DNA of 64,000 bases from Favolaschia claudopus (Eukaryota; Basidiomycota; Agaricomycetes; Agaricales; Mycenaceae): the NCBI GenBank assembly GCA_037176885.1, contig JAWWNJ010000059.1:1240001-1304000 (forward strand), in the 5' to 3' direction. A program made the position numbers and the translations under genes. The notes beneath the pieces were generated by a model that saw only the letters and a program-made list of their open reading frames with translations, did not search any database and was not told where the DNA came from. This document shows, piece after piece, positions 1 through 11,247 of this stretch; within the stretch, counting starts at the first letter, position 1, and each line of letters begins with the position of its first letter.

Positions 1-280
1 GAATGGGATGTCCCGTCACTTCCCCTGACTTCTCAACAGAGGTGATAACTTTCCAGGACCTACGGTGAGAGTCCACTGTCATTTTGTATGCGGCGCAAAA
101 CAAGTTGCGCTCTTCGGACGTAAGATCAATGCCCGAAGTAACCACTGCCTTCATATATTCGAGCATGTCTAGTGAAGGCAATCTTGTGAGCCAAGACACG
201 AAAGTCCATTTGAACATGCCTCCAAAGCGATTGGCTTTATCTGCAAGCCTGGCGAGGTGCATAGATTGTTCACGAGACAT
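1..280 (-). CDS. 14-3-3 protein, N-terminal part, cut by window edge
   Basis: The minus strand from ATG 278-280 reads MSREQSMHLARLADKANRFG, then DMLEYMKAVV and LTSEERNLFCAAYK. This follows the start of 14-3-3 proteins (MSREQ..YLAKLAEQAERY, ..VEERNLLSVAYKN). 14-3-3 proteins are dimeric adaptors that bind phosphoserine/phosphothreonine motifs on partner proteins. To restore the family pattern, a 51-nt intron at 219-169 must be removed. It begins GC rather than GT (gcatgt) and ends ctag. Its length is a multiple of three and it holds no stop, so the unspliced frame stays open. Reading continues through SWKVITSVEK to the window edge. Family identity is confident; activity cannot be judged from about 75 residues. 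Confidence 0.85.
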   Translation of the reverse strand, partial: MSREQSMHLARLADKANRFGGMFKWTFVSWLTRLPSLDMLEYMKAVVTSGIDLTSEERNLFCAAYKMTVDSHRRSWKVITSVEKSGEVTGHPI

Positions 281-2104
281 ACTTTAAATGCAATCAGAAC
301 TCGAAGATTGTCACACTGGTAGCCTGCGACGCATGTACTCACATTGGCAAAGAGGGCGAGGCGTCTGTCGTTGGGAGGAACTGGATAATGTCGAGTGACG
401 TGGCAGCAACGTGGCAGAGTTGCACGCGTGGAGATTCTAAATTAATACGGTTGCCCCAAGGGCCTTCCGAGATAAGAAATTTCCTTATATAGAAGGGGGG
501 GAGGGGGGTCCCAAGGGCCTCGAGAAAAAACTTTCATATGATTTTTTGTAACTCGGTTCTGAGGGTTGTATGCAGCAGATATATGCTAGGTACGTTGCTC
601 TACAGCCTTATTTTAGCAATTCGGTACTTCAGATCCAACTCTGGCCACCATTGTCACCGTCAGATTGGTTTGACCGCCGCTCGGGCCTCTCGGCAGCCTC
701 GGCTGTCAGTGTGTATGCTGTTGTTTGGTCCAGAAGGACTGGTTGCTGACATTGAGAAATATCAATTTTGCACAGTGCAGGTGCGTGGAAATGTGCAAAA
801 TAACAGGTTCTTCGCTTCAAATGCTGATGTTGAGTCCCAAAATACATAAATTTGATACAGCTAACAAATTGGGCGGTGGGAAGATCACGTGAATTTACCA
901 TATAAGGCATATTACGGCAGCAGGAAGGGAGGGGGGGTCGCCCGAAGTCGCTGAAAAAAAAACTTCGACCCCTGGTACGGATTTCGCGGATCGGTATCCC
1001 CTTGGGTTGCCCACAAGTCCACGCTTTGTTTTCGGCCGCAGAGTTTCGACGGGACTTTCTGGCGCACCTTCCAATGCTCTCTACCTGCAAGAGCCCTTTC
1101 TTAGATGCTATCGCTACTGCTGTTGAGGCGTCCTTATCCACTTAGCTCTTACAAATGTTGGCAGTGGGAAATACAAGAAGTTCGTCCAATTCTTTTGATA
1201 CGACACGCTACAAACTACATTGATGTGCCCACATCCCGCAACCGGGGGAGGGTCTGAGTCAGAGTCAGAGTCCATCCGACCACAATGAGCGGCATGGGTT
1301 TTCAAAACACGGGTCAAAAACCAACTTTCGCACACACTGCACCCCTTAAACAATGCGTTCAGCTCCGTTGTTGTCAACCTCCTCCTTCGCCAGGCAAGTA
1401 AAGGCAGCCTTCTCTCCGCTAAGAAAGGAGCGAGAAGTGCTCTAGGTAGCGATGGTGCCCTCCATTTCTCCTGGATCGGCACACTTGCCATCCTTCAGGA
1501 TTGCTGTGAATGTGTTTTCTCATCTGAGGGATACAACTCTCACGTCGTTATGGGTCGCTGGTTACCCTAAGTATACTTACTCTATATTCTTACGAGTCGG
1601 AAGTTCCCAGAAAAAGAATCAAAAAATGGAGCAAAAAAATGGGGGTACGACCCTATAGTTCTTAGGCACGGTGCCCTAACTGTGCCTACTCCTTTCGGAT
1701 CGTGCGTTTGATTTGTCGTGTGGGGGTAGATGTGGCCTGAGGGAGGAAGTGCACATGAGCAGCTTCAATATTAGTTGCCTCCGATCGCGTAGCCGACTGC
1801 TTCATAGCATCTCGGAAATCAGACATTGTCCGAGCACGTTTGCAGTTGCCAAGACTCCAAAATTTTTCGCAGGGCGTGGCCACAGCGCGACTGATGGGGG
1901 AATCGGGTTGAAACATAACGCTACATCCGCCAACATCCGCAGTCATCTCGCATGTGCACTGCAGCAACATTAGTATTGCATGTGGAAGTTGCCAAAACCC
2001 ACATTCGGAGCCAGACCGCGTCGGAACTCGCTTATTCCTCGAGAATACCCAATCACGGCAATGTCCCAAAACTCCAGAGTGACTGGCTGGCAGGGAAATT
2101 TGTA
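281..2104. other. Upstream of the 14-3-3 gene; no gene recognised
   Basis: Reading frames up to 170 codons occur, but none has recognisable motifs, a good start context or intron structure. Two G-rich runs followed by A-rich runs (near 495-535 and 927-965) look like old repeat debris. The first few hundred bases should contain the 14-3-3 promoter; no clear TATA box was identified. Confidence 0.4.
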
Positions 2105-2630
2105 CTCGGCATTACCAAAAGTAACCGAATTTAGAAATGCCTTGCTTGCGAACAGCTAATACAGTTAGAAGTTAGTTCAACTGGTGGGAGAGAGGGGGGA
2201 TAGTCATATGCTATTGCACATAACACGCGCCGAAGTTATTGGGCTTTCCCTGTGCTGATTATCTTTGTTTGTTTATTTATGTATCAAATCAACACTTTCT
2301 TGCTCTGTTTTAGTACCCTCATTGAAGCATGAGGATAGCCCAGCAAAATCTGAGTTCTCAGGTACAGAGTTATGGGATAGTGGACCTATTTTCTAGGTAC
2401 TCACCCACCTGAAATCCTGGTGACTGTGTTCCAAAAAAGGAAAACACGGCCAAATTAATGGTATTTCGAAGATTAATTTATTCACCCACTGTGTGACAGC
2501 TTAGCCCAAGTTTATATCATGAAAGTTGTAGCAAAAAAACTGTAAATGAACCCTTCATTGCTCAAAGTTCTTTGACCATCGTAATTTTGTGGGAAAAACC
2601 CCGAATTCGGTTACTTTTGGTAACTGCGAG
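2105..2630. repeat. TA-flanked MITE, ~30-bp terminal inverted repeats
   Basis: The left end CTCGGCATTACCAAAAGTAA is matched in inverse by the right end ttacttttggtaactgcgag. TA lies on both sides (2103-2104, 2631-2632). There is no coding content between. A related right end occurs near 56350-56391. TA target plus inverted ends suggests a Tc1/mariner-type non-autonomous element; the superfamily is inferred. Confidence 0.7.
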
Positions 2631-2946
2631 TATTCCTCCTGTGGGTCCGTGTATAGGGTCGCCGCCTTAAACTACTGGGATCAGAGAGAGCGGAGCAGTA
2701 GAGTACTTACTTACATGGTTGTCGGTGCACTGGGCCCGCATGTTGTCCTATACATGAAAACACAAGGATCAGCTCACGTGAAAAGTAACGTGACTTTGAC
2801 AGGAAACCACGGGACCATGTCGAGATGTCGCTGCCGGATGTCGAGATGTTGCTCGCGGTTCCCACGAACCTTCCCGACGGCGCCGCGCACCGCGAGTGCA
2901 GCGAGCGGTAGTGCGGCGCCGAGGGCATGCAATCCAGCAAGAAATA

Positions 2947-3275
2947 TGTAGAGAATACGATGTAAGATAATGTCCTCAGCCTTCACACCGATAAGGTAGA
3001 GACTCAATATATTGACCTGTAGAGAATACGATGTAAGATAATGTCTACAGGGAAGTGTAAGTGTTCGTAAATAAATATATAAGTAGGAGAACTTACCCTC
3101 AGCCTTCACACCGATAAGGTAGAGACTGAGGGACGTCGGACTAGATCCGCTGTTATATAACCGTTGCGATTGCGATCGAGAATGAAACAATCTCAATAAA
3201 TAAAGGAAAATAGAAACGGAACGGATTAGGAACTGGACGCCAACGTCCACGAAAGGCAATAAGCCTTCGTCAACA
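2947..3275 (-). mobile_element. Solo LTR, 5-bp target duplication, intron-bearing leader
   Basis: A 329-bp TG...CA unit is flanked by direct AAATA copies (2942-2946, 3276-3280), as expected for a solo LTR. On the minus strand a TATA box (about 3160-3153) precedes a hairpin exon starting at 3127 and ending ...GGCTGAGG at 3097. A 52-nt GTAAGT...CTGTAG segment follows (3096-3045), then exon r1 (3044-3017), a 12-nt spacer, and a second hairpin (3004-2974). The second hairpin is joined directly to r2 (2973-2947), so the GT...AG segment is exactly absent. The LTR ends at the CA of r2. Confidence 0.85.
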
Positions 3276-3285
3276 AAATAAAACA

Positions 3286-3544
3286 CGCGGGGTTTGGGGC
3301 GGAGCCCCGACAAGCTGTGCACCAGCCGTAGGGAGGGACGCGAGCGCAGCGAGCCGGCCCTGCCGAAGGCGGGGTGCTTAAGCTTGTGGTGTTTAAAGGA
3401 ACGTGTTTATGGGGCACGTGATTGATTATTTTGTCTTATTTAACAAGCTTAAGCACCCCGCCTTCGGCAGGGCCGGCTCGCTGCGCTCGCGTCCCTCCCT
3501 ACGGCTGGTGCACAGCTTGTCGGGGCTCCGCCCCAAACCCCGCG
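3286..3544. repeat. Perfect 101-bp inverted repeat with 57-bp loop
   Basis: Positions 3286-3386 and 3444-3544 are exact reverse complements by eye. Arms are GC-rich and begin cgcggggtttggggcgg. The loop is AT-rich. A transcript would fold into a very long hairpin. It sits in the middle of the larger foldback element. No coding function is seen. Confidence 0.9.
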
Positions 3545-3860
3545 GGTTTTTTTCTTGCTGGATTGCGTGTTGGAAGGAGGTGATTATGTCATCGTCACCA
3601 TGTACTCAGCCCCTGTCGTCATGTACTTACCCCCTGTCGTAGTCGCATCTGATTCATTCCTTTCTTGCCTTCTACCACCATCTCAACATTGCGTGCCCTC
3701 GGCGCCGCACTGCCGCTCGCCGGCACGCGGCGCCGTCAGGAAGGTTCGTGGGAACCGGGAGCAACATCTCGACAGTCGGCAGCGACATCTCGACATGGTC
3801 CCGTGGTTTCGTGTCAAAGTCACGTTACTTTTCACGTGTCCTGATCCTTGTGTTTTCATG

Positions 3861-4909
3861 TAGAGGACGAGAAAAATCGGTCATTCCGAGGCTTTTCTGG
3901 GTGCCGAAAACGCGTTTTCCCGGCCGAGGGATTTCCCCTTGGGGAAGGGTAAAACAATGACCGACCGTGGGAACCTGGACCGTTTTACCATCACCCTCGG
4001 AATGGAGAAGTTCCCCAATTTGGCCAAAGCGCTATATCTTGATGCAAGCCACGTGACCGTAGCGTATTCCCTCCTCTTTCCCCTCATGCGCAGTCCGGAC
4101 GAGAGATTGGTAGGGCTAATCATCCCATCTCATCCCATCCTTGACCTACCTCCGCAGTATCACGAAGTGTATGACTTATGTATCAGATTTCTGGAAGACT
4201 TGTCTCTTGCCGTACACACCCAACTTACTTATCATTGCATGTACGTCTCCCCTCACTGATTCGGCAGGCAGGGCAATGCGATCCTACACATATCAGAGTC
4301 TATGGGGAACTATCCGCAGTAAGCACTTGCTTACATTGGATGCCAGTTCTCACAACTCTGTATAGCAGTTGAATATCAGTCTATCACGGAAGGATTACAA
4401 ACATCCTTCCACTGACACAGTGGAAGTGTAAGTGCGATGCACCGCTTTTACAGTCCCCCTCTGAATTGAGTCGCAGCCGCACGCTCGCTCCGTTCATCCT
4501 GCTAGAGCCTTGTCGAGTTTGTAACTGCGATGTAACACATCCCCGCGACGGTCTGCATCGTCGTCGAACGTCTGGCATGGGCGGAGGCGGTTCTCAAGTA
4601 AGCTGTCGGTCTCCCTCACAGGATGGTCTCCATTGAGCCTTCAGGTCATCACGGCCTTTCCCCAGAGCATCCCGCACACACAACTCATTGGGTTGCATTC
4701 TTCAGTAGTCCCAAAAGAGGGTCTGGCGTTGATTGCTTCTTTTTCTCGCCTGGCACGTCGGCCTTGCAGATGGCGTCGTTGCACTGCCGTCTTAAACTCA
4801 CTGGGAAGCTTGCTGGTCCATATCCACAGGTTCCATGTTAGCTACGAAGCAAAATTATGCGAATGGGATGGCTGTAGAAAGCGCCTCGGGGAGCAACAAG
4901 CATTCACTA
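3861..4909. other. No recognised gene
   Basis: Short open frames only, without family motifs or splice structure. The stretch near 3880-3960 weakly resembles 19200-19260, so it may be old repeat sequence. Confidence 0.35.
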
Positions 4910-5452
4910 TGGTGCGCATCGCCTAAACACCACCAAACAGGAACAGAATTTATTACACCAGATCAAAGGCTTCCCACGCTTGATCCTCTGGCCAAAACAC
5001 TCCGATCAGATATGGTGCGATTAACTTAATCACCACCAAAATTGCACCAGTCCCAAATCCGCCGGAGGCGAAAACTTTTCTGGGATGTGCCTCGCCGGCA
5101 CAAAATGCCCCCCAAACGGAACCAAAACGGCAAATTTTGTGTGCCAGGATTCTCGAAATATTCCGTGTTTCTGGCAGTGAGCAAGGCATCATTATTTGGA
5201 TACTCACGAGAGTGGATGAAGACGTGAACAAGCCTGTGTGCACCCATGTGGTGGTTATGTGGCAGGGAGTCCCAATTTGGCCGACTGAATATTGAATTAC
5301 TCCCTCATTTTTGCACCAAATATTAATCGGTCTTGGGAAAAGTTTCCTCTCACTGAACTGAGCGTTTTTACAAGAGGAATAGGAAATCTGGGTTTTCTTT
5401 GGTGAGTAATAACCGTTGTCAGCAATTGGTGGTGACTACGTTAAGCGCACCA
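4910..5452. repeat. TA-flanked inverted-repeat element, partly duplicated left end
   Basis: The outer left end TGGTGCGCATCGCCTAAAC and the right end ...GTTAAGCGCACCA are inverse with TA on both sides. A second left-type end (tggtgcgattaacttaatca, from 5015) matches the right end better, so two copies seem superimposed. The segment 4908-5010 recurs inverted at 62910-63025, with shorter pieces near 23737 and 24088. Confidence 0.6.
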
Positions 5453-5984
5453 TAGTAGACTAAACCCTCTAGAGGAATTTCTCATTGGCTCAAAACTCAC
5501 AATAAATATATTTTTCACGGCATGGATTTGAGACATCACTGATGCAATCAATCAATCAATCACGTGTGATTACGGAACCTACCCATTTTGGGTAGTCATG
5601 AATTTGGACACCGAAAGAAAGCTTCCCAAAGCCATAGGTAAGTGCTTTGCAATACATAGCTTATGCTGCTCCCCCAACGCTTTGAGGATGGTAGAAGAAG
5701 CTTCCTTGCGCCGAGTAATACACCCATCACTAGGAAAGTCACTGGCGGCCACCAGTGGCCGCCGTTGGCTGTTGGCGGCCGTTGATTGTTGATGTGAGTC
5801 AGTGCCGGGGGACTGAGTTCCAGTGATCATCAGCGGCATTCAATACGGCAAAGTCCAGTGGGAAACAGCGGAAATTGGTGGTGTTCAGACTGGAGAAAAA
5901 GGCTTGAATTGATTGAACGGGTTACGGGTCAGTCTCCGCGCTAAGTATTTGATCCATCATTTCTGCGGAGTCCTTGCGTGTAAT
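5453..5984. other. Repeat-derived, no gene
   Basis: Contains tcaatcaatcaatcacgtg next to an atcactgatg motif; both motifs recur near 23790-24010. A GGCGGCC-rich inverted motif occurs at 5745-5780. No coding region was recognised. Confidence 0.3.
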
Positions 5985-7600
5985 TTGGGGGTAATAATGA
6001 GGCATAATTATGGCTGTAATAGTGTAACATTATTATTTGTTACACTGCTACAGGGATTTTGACATAGAGTTACGCCGCCAATGGAGATTTTTTCACAGAT
6101 TGCGCACAGGTCGCGGAAAAAATACACAACCTGTACTTTTGGGCGGAAAAATACACTGCTATATACGGTTCATAAAAACTACGCAGCTCTTTGGTATCTG
6201 TATATACCACGGACTAGGCCCATCAAAGGGCATCAGTTGGCGTCTGATCCGGATCACGGAGAGCCTGGTTTTGCACCTGTATATCAAGCCCATTGCTTTC
6301 ATGGTTTCGGAATCTCACCTTTGAAAACTTGTTTCGAATGGCTGGAGCTGGCTGACTTCCTTCAGTGGCTCAATTGATTACATTATTTGGACTGCTATGT
6401 TTCTTGAAAGCCTTGTTTGGTTAATATTTTTAGAACAATGAACCCACATGAAGGCACAGAAAATCATATATACTTACCGTCTATTTCCGGCCTTGACCAC
6501 TGTTGAGCAAAGCAAGAGGCAGTTTTCAGTCTCGGAAGGCTAGCCGATGATTATGACCTTGATCCTTTGTCGAAATCAGTTGATGGTCAGTTTGGGGTTG
6601 GTTGCCGATGTCTCATAAAATTCTGAACCTGTGCATTTTTTTCCTTGAGGACGTGAACCTGTGTATATTTTGGAGTGTGTGCATTTTTTTGAGTATTCAA
6701 GCTGTGTTTATTCGCTGAATAATGTTACAGTATTACCCCCATACATAATTATGTCCATTTTCGATGAAAGAACGCACAACCTAGCACAAAAAACACACAG
6801 CTTACTTGCAGCTTACACAAAAAAATTACACAGGTGTGTGCATGCGCCGCAAAAATACACACCCCATAAAGATGCACACCTTCGAAGGGTTCCAAAAACG
6901 CACAAGTTCAAGATTTCTTACAATGCCGATGTATTCAGATTTACGGCTCATGCCGAAGTGATGGCCAGGGCACATGTTTTTGACAGTTCTTCGATCTTTG
7001 CAGTTATAATCCTTCTGAAGGCCATGGGCGCCACAGATGTATAGCTAAAATTAAGGGGGTAGACTCTCACCTTCGATACTGAATGTTTCCTGAATCAAAG
7101 TCAAATGCGGCGAAGAAGGAATTAGTAGTACTCGTCATTTTTACGGATCAGGTAGCAACTGTCGGGTTGATATGTCTCCAACACAGATCAGCACTATTAT
7201 TGCGACGAACCTGGTAGGCGCGGCTCAAAACTTTGCTTTGTCCAGCGCAAGGCCCACTTAGCCTATAAGTAGTTCTTTGCTCACCTGAGGCACTGAGCGT
7301 ATTTGGTCCTCACTTGGTTCATCGTATTTGTGATGCCGGAGGGACACATCTTTGATCCGTGTGATCCATCAGCGCTTTGACCTGCTTGACTTTGAGCGCT
7401 AACTGCTACCTGTATGGTTTTGTGCCGTTCATGGGGCTGTGTCATTTTTTCCCGCACAAAAAGGTGTGCGTTTTTCCGCATCCTTGGCACCTGTGCATTT
7501 TTGTGCTGATTTGCACTCGACCTGTGAGAATCTTCACAAAGCTGGGCGCAAAATAATTATGCCCCAGTATTACAGTCATAGTGTAGCATTCAGTACATAT
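5985..7600. repeat. Inverted-end region with degenerate CACA/AAAAA repeats
   Basis: The left end (gcataattatggctgtaata, about 6001) and right end (taattatgccccagtattac, about 7554) are inverse, and a third copy lies near 6715-6750. Between them, motifs like gcacaggt...aaaaatacaca recur in both orientations (6100, 6630, 6780-6890, 7440-7510). No open frame with recognisable content is present. It may be a large non-autonomous element or stacked insertions. Confidence 0.45.
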
Positions 7601-8371
7601 GTATCAGAGAACCCCGAAGCTAGGACATTACTCAACTCAAAGTAAAAACAATTCAATTTAACATCAAGGAAGGTTCAAAGGGTTCTCGGTGATGGGTAAT
7701 AGCCTCCTGTTTGTGAGCAGTTAGCCTAATGACCTTCCTTTGGAGCTGTATGTGTCTGGTTTCAATTCAGATTCAGAGGTCCTGTTCAATGTGAGCAATC
7801 AGTTGCAGTTCAGAAATTTCAACATGAAATATCCACTATAATTCTAGGAGTTGAGACGGGGTCTCCGGCCTTCTTTCCCTGCATTAGGATATATGTGAGG
7901 ACTCGCAGGATCAGCGGAATCAATTCACATCGAGGGAGATGGTAAAAAAAATAGAAACGAGGGATTCCACTGGAAGCCATTGGGCTACAATGGTGCACAG
8001 TGGAAGTCAGACTAATGAGAGCCACTGGAACTCAATGGCTCTCAGCAGAAGCCATTAACGCCTCACTGGAAACCATCGGCTGATACCGATCAGCAATGCC
8101 GACCACTGCCGATCAGCCGTTTGACAGCTCCGCGTGTATTACTGCTTGCGCCTACGAAGGTCAGCCCTTGACTTACCTCTCATGTTTAACTTTTCTGGCA
8201 GGCTCAAGTAGGACTAGATTGTTATCAAGTCTTCAAGTCAAGCCAAGAGCTGGGCAATCACCACCAGCATTCGGACAGAGGGGGGCACCCTCAAGCCGTC
8301 TTCCCAACCGGCGCAGCCAGATTTGCGACCACCGCCGCGCCTTGATCTTCATCAGGGCTCACTTGCGCCAC
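7601..8371. other. No gene; weak internal repeats
   Basis: The stretch 7960-8085 repeats a loose ccactggaagccattgg-like motif several times. No gene structure was seen. Confidence 0.3.
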
Positions 8372-8380
8372 CGATCCGGA

Positions 8381-8472
8381 TAGTCTCGTGACCAGACTCT
8401 TATGCCATCCCAAAGGGAACCCTGTAATAAGTACAGGGTTTGGCCTGGCATAAGAGTCTGGTCACGAGACTA
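8381..8472. repeat. Mini foldback element with 9-bp target duplication
   Basis: The 92-bp palindrome starts TAGTCTCGTGACCAGACTC and ends with its inverse. It is flanked by perfect CGATCCGGA copies (8372-8380, 8473-8481). A 9-bp duplication is usual for Mutator-like elements (family knowledge). The element at 51905-52697 has a matching end pattern and also a 9-bp duplication. Confidence 0.85.
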
Positions 8473-8727
8473 CGATCCGGATTGCGAGCTGGGATCCGTG
8501 AAAACTCGCCCAGATTTATTGGTGTTAAATATCTATTTGTTTCCCGGCTTGTCTGTTTGTATTTGTCTGGTTAGTAAGCAGGATATTTATGTATTGGGGA
8601 GTTTGCTCCCATTTATTTGCTTATCCCTGCTCAGATTGCCGGATGAACTCTTAGGTGGAAACCCCTTTGGATTAAACGCCAATTGACATATTTTACTTTA
8701 CTCTCTCCTTCCAGTCTAGGTACACTA

Positions 8728-8930
8728 GAGAGTTTGTGCGAGCGACCCAGGTCGCTTTTCGCTCGCTCAGATCTCCGCAACAATCGATACTAGGTGTGAA
8801 CTCTCAGCGACCTAGAAGAGTAAGTATTGCCCTGGGGTGTTCCTAGGTCGCTGGGATTTCGCACCTGAGACTGCTCGTTGTGGAGATCCGAGCGATTTGA
8901 TAGCGACCCGGGTCGCTCGCACAAACCCTC
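8728..8930. repeat. TA-flanked MITE, GAGAGTTTG ends
   Basis: The left end GAGAGTTTGTGCGAGCGACC is inverse to the right end gggtcgctcgcacaaaccctc. TA lies at both edges. The terminal GAGAGTTTG is shared with the 297-bp MITEs at 13761 and 31947, so they may be one superfamily. Confidence 0.7.
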
Positions 8931-9342
8931 TAGTATGTGAAGTCCATAATAGCCAGGTAATAAAGCTTCGGAGGAGGATATAGATGGTTGGGGAGCAGTA
9001 GGCTCTGCTCAAACTCTGCTCGCTGAAGGTGCTCGAGTCTAGGCTCGTAACCAGCCTTCCTACAAATTGCTAGTCTAGATTTACCTGTCAGGCCCAGAAA
9101 AAAAACTTTTGTAGGTCAAAAGTTTTGCGGCTGGCTGGAAATCATTTGGGGGGCGTCTCCGCGGTCCAGACGACCGAGTAGCCGCTGTTTTGTCGCTTCT
9201 GGCAGCTCGGCAGCCTCGGCGACCACCCCCGCGAGGTTCTGCCGCTGGTAATTTCGGTTGCTGGAGCTGCTTACTGTACTTCGGTCGCGTTATCACAAGA
9301 TGAACAGGACTTCTTGTACTGGCTGTAAGAAGTGATGTCATA

Positions 9343-9708
9343 CAGTTGCGGCAAAATCAATTTACTTACCAAATAAGGAAATTCTCATCAAATCCGCTCT
9401 ACCGCACAGCAAAACCACCACAAGCACGTTGAAATGGCACAAAGGGCCTGTACTCCTGGAGTTGAGCCGGTCTACGCATAAAAAACAACCGGATTCGTCA
9501 TGTTTCTCACTGCTTTTGGCTGCACTTTATGAGACAAAGTTGCTGGTTATCCCGTCGAAACCAATACAGAGACGCCAGTTTCCCTACATCAGGACAGGCC
9601 AGCAGTTTTTGGTATTCTTATCAATTTACCGCTCGAAAAAAACGAGCGAAAGGAGCGAATTGACGAGAATTTCCTTATTTAGTAAGTAAATTGATTTTGC
9701 CGCAACTG
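9343..9708. repeat. TA-flanked MITE, ~50-bp inverted ends (CAGTTGCGGC)
   Basis: The ends CAGTTGCGGCAAAATCAATT and its inverse extend through about 50 bp with few mismatches. TA duplications are at 9341-9342 and 9709-9710. It is non-coding and Tc1/mariner-like by target and CAGT end. Confidence 0.8.
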
Positions 9709-10371
9709 TAAATCTCAGATACTGCTTCGAGGGTCAGGAGCAGGCAGAAGTCTCAGCCCACATCTCCAGAGACGTCTCCAGAGAAAATGAGCTCCGATCA
9801 GAGTCTCTGGAGACGGGCGATCAATTCTCTGGGCCCGGACATTCCCGGTTCTCGTCACCCTTCCGTTACTCTCACCTCACCACCGACGCGAACTGGTCGA
9901 GCGCGACGCGTTTTCTCGCAGCAAGACGAACCAGCGCGGCAACTCTACTGGGCTTATGTCACTACTCCTCGCGTCCCAATATGGCTTCTTGGCTGGCCAA
10001 AGACGGTCTTCGCAGTGTCAATATCTGGTGCTCGCGTCCTCCTCCTCCGACGCGTCGGTTCGGGCTACTTCACTGAACCTCAGTTCATTGCGCGTCAACT
10101 GGTCTGGTTGTATCTTAGATCCATTCAGTATATATGGTCAAATACACAATTGCAATAACCAATATTTCCACCTCTTTTTTCGACCAATCTAAGTACTACC
10201 AGTCAAGCGAGCCCGTCCTCTGCATCAAACCCGACTGTTTCACCTTCCGGGGCTGCCGTCGCACGTGAATGAGCGCGCACGGACCACGCCAAAACACATA
10301 AGAACTCGTATGATTTGCTTGGAAATACGTGTTATCGTCTCTCTTCTCTTTTTCTACTCTCTTCTCAACTA
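9709..10371. other. Gap; one unsupported 123-codon ORF
   Basis: A plus-strand frame from ATG 9787 to 10158 encodes 123 residues without known motifs. It is not clearly a gene. A CT-rich stretch just before 10372 may be the leader of the next gene. Confidence 0.25.
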
Positions 10372-11247
10372 ATGCAGTCAAACGAGCATTTCCCGCCCTT
10401 CACATCGCCCGCCGAGTCGTCACCGACTTTGCATTCCAGCTCTGAACCCCCTCCAGTACTGTACTGTCGGGATTGCGGCCGCTCCGAATACCTCTCGGAA
10501 GAAAAACGGTGCGAGGGAAAGGGCAAGGATGTCCGTAATTGGGATCGTCGATTCAGATGGGCATGTATCCAATATTTTCTCTCTGTTTCCTCGCTCAAGA
10601 CTTTACAGTGTAACAACTGTAAATGTTGCAACTGGCGCGACCTTGAAAAGACACCTCTTTCACAGGTCCCTCATGAAGTTCAGGTATCTCTTCACTAAAT
10701 TTCTTATTTCTTTCGTTCATTACATACAGGTTCGCTGGGCCACTAAGGCCAGCCTCGAACTCGCTAAAAAGGACAATTCAGACGCCCACATTGAGTGTAC
10801 TGGTCCAGCTGCACACGATAAGCTGCACCGCGCAAACAAAGAATGTGCACGGCTTTAATGTGCAGCCTGCTGCAGAGCGACGGGAGGCTGCCCTAAGCAT
10901 CCAAGTAGGGTCGAGGGAACCACCGCAATGAATGGTAAGCTATCAATTCGTACAGCGCAGCCAATGTCAACTGATGGATCATAGTGCCCTCAGCCTCTCC
11001 GTCTTCTGCAGATGGTATGTTCTTCCTTTCGTTCCTAGATTGTGCTTCGATTACTGACAACCTTTATTCGTTTATAGCGGTTGAATCCGGTGGTGATTCT
11101 TGCCGTTATGCTCGCGCACTACACGAGGGATATAGTCACGGCTGGCTCGATGTGCGTGCGAGCAGTCTTCAAGCATCCCGTGTCCGTGCCGAGGAGGGCA
11201 ATAATTTGGCCAAAAATATTGTCCAAGTCGTCCTTGTCAGAATATGA
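10372..11247 (+). pseudogene. Cys-rich hypothetical protein with in-frame stop, 3' end in a Copia LTR
   Basis: From ATG 10372 a Ser/Pro-rich start leads to CRDC, CNNCKCCNW and, after a 46-nt intron (10684-10729), HIECTGPAAHDKLHRANKEC. A TAA at 10856-10858 then interrupts the frame, yet the same frame continues CAACCRATGGCPKHPSR. That completes a C-x2-C...C-C...C-x-KH block of the sort seen in small fungal metal-binding domains. Further introns (10935-10984, 11015-11077) lead to RYARALHEGYSHGW and a stop at 11247. The last codons and the stop lie inside the start of the Copia LTR (from 11235), so the true C terminus was probably lost. Function is unknown. The TAA is either a nonsense mutation or the natural end of a shorter 146-aa protein. 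Confidence 0.5.

Larger units (their letters stand above)
2753..3860. repeat. Large foldback element with ~180-bp inverted arms
   Basis: The arms begin CATGAAAACACAAGG and end CTTGTGTTTTCATG with TA on each side. The arms (about 2753-2937 and 3680-3860) match in inverse over most of their length, including the tcgagatgt and cgccgc-rich blocks. The interior has collected a solo LTR (2947-3275) and a perfect inverted repeat (3286-3544). A diverged relative of the arm lies near 37090-37190. Confidence 0.75.

Noticed and set aside
629..1141. 170-codon minus frame
   Set aside because: Low-complexity, no motif, passes through G-rich debris and begins without support; judged non-coding.
2947..3130. 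Simple tandem duplication explaining the repeated LTR leader
   Set aside because: The second copy lacks exactly the GT...AG segment, and the same occurs in three unrelated LTRs; plain duplication would keep it.
5532..5563. Microsatellite or CRISPR-like array (tcaatcaatcaatcaatc)
   Set aside because: Four short tcaa units only; no spacers, no array.
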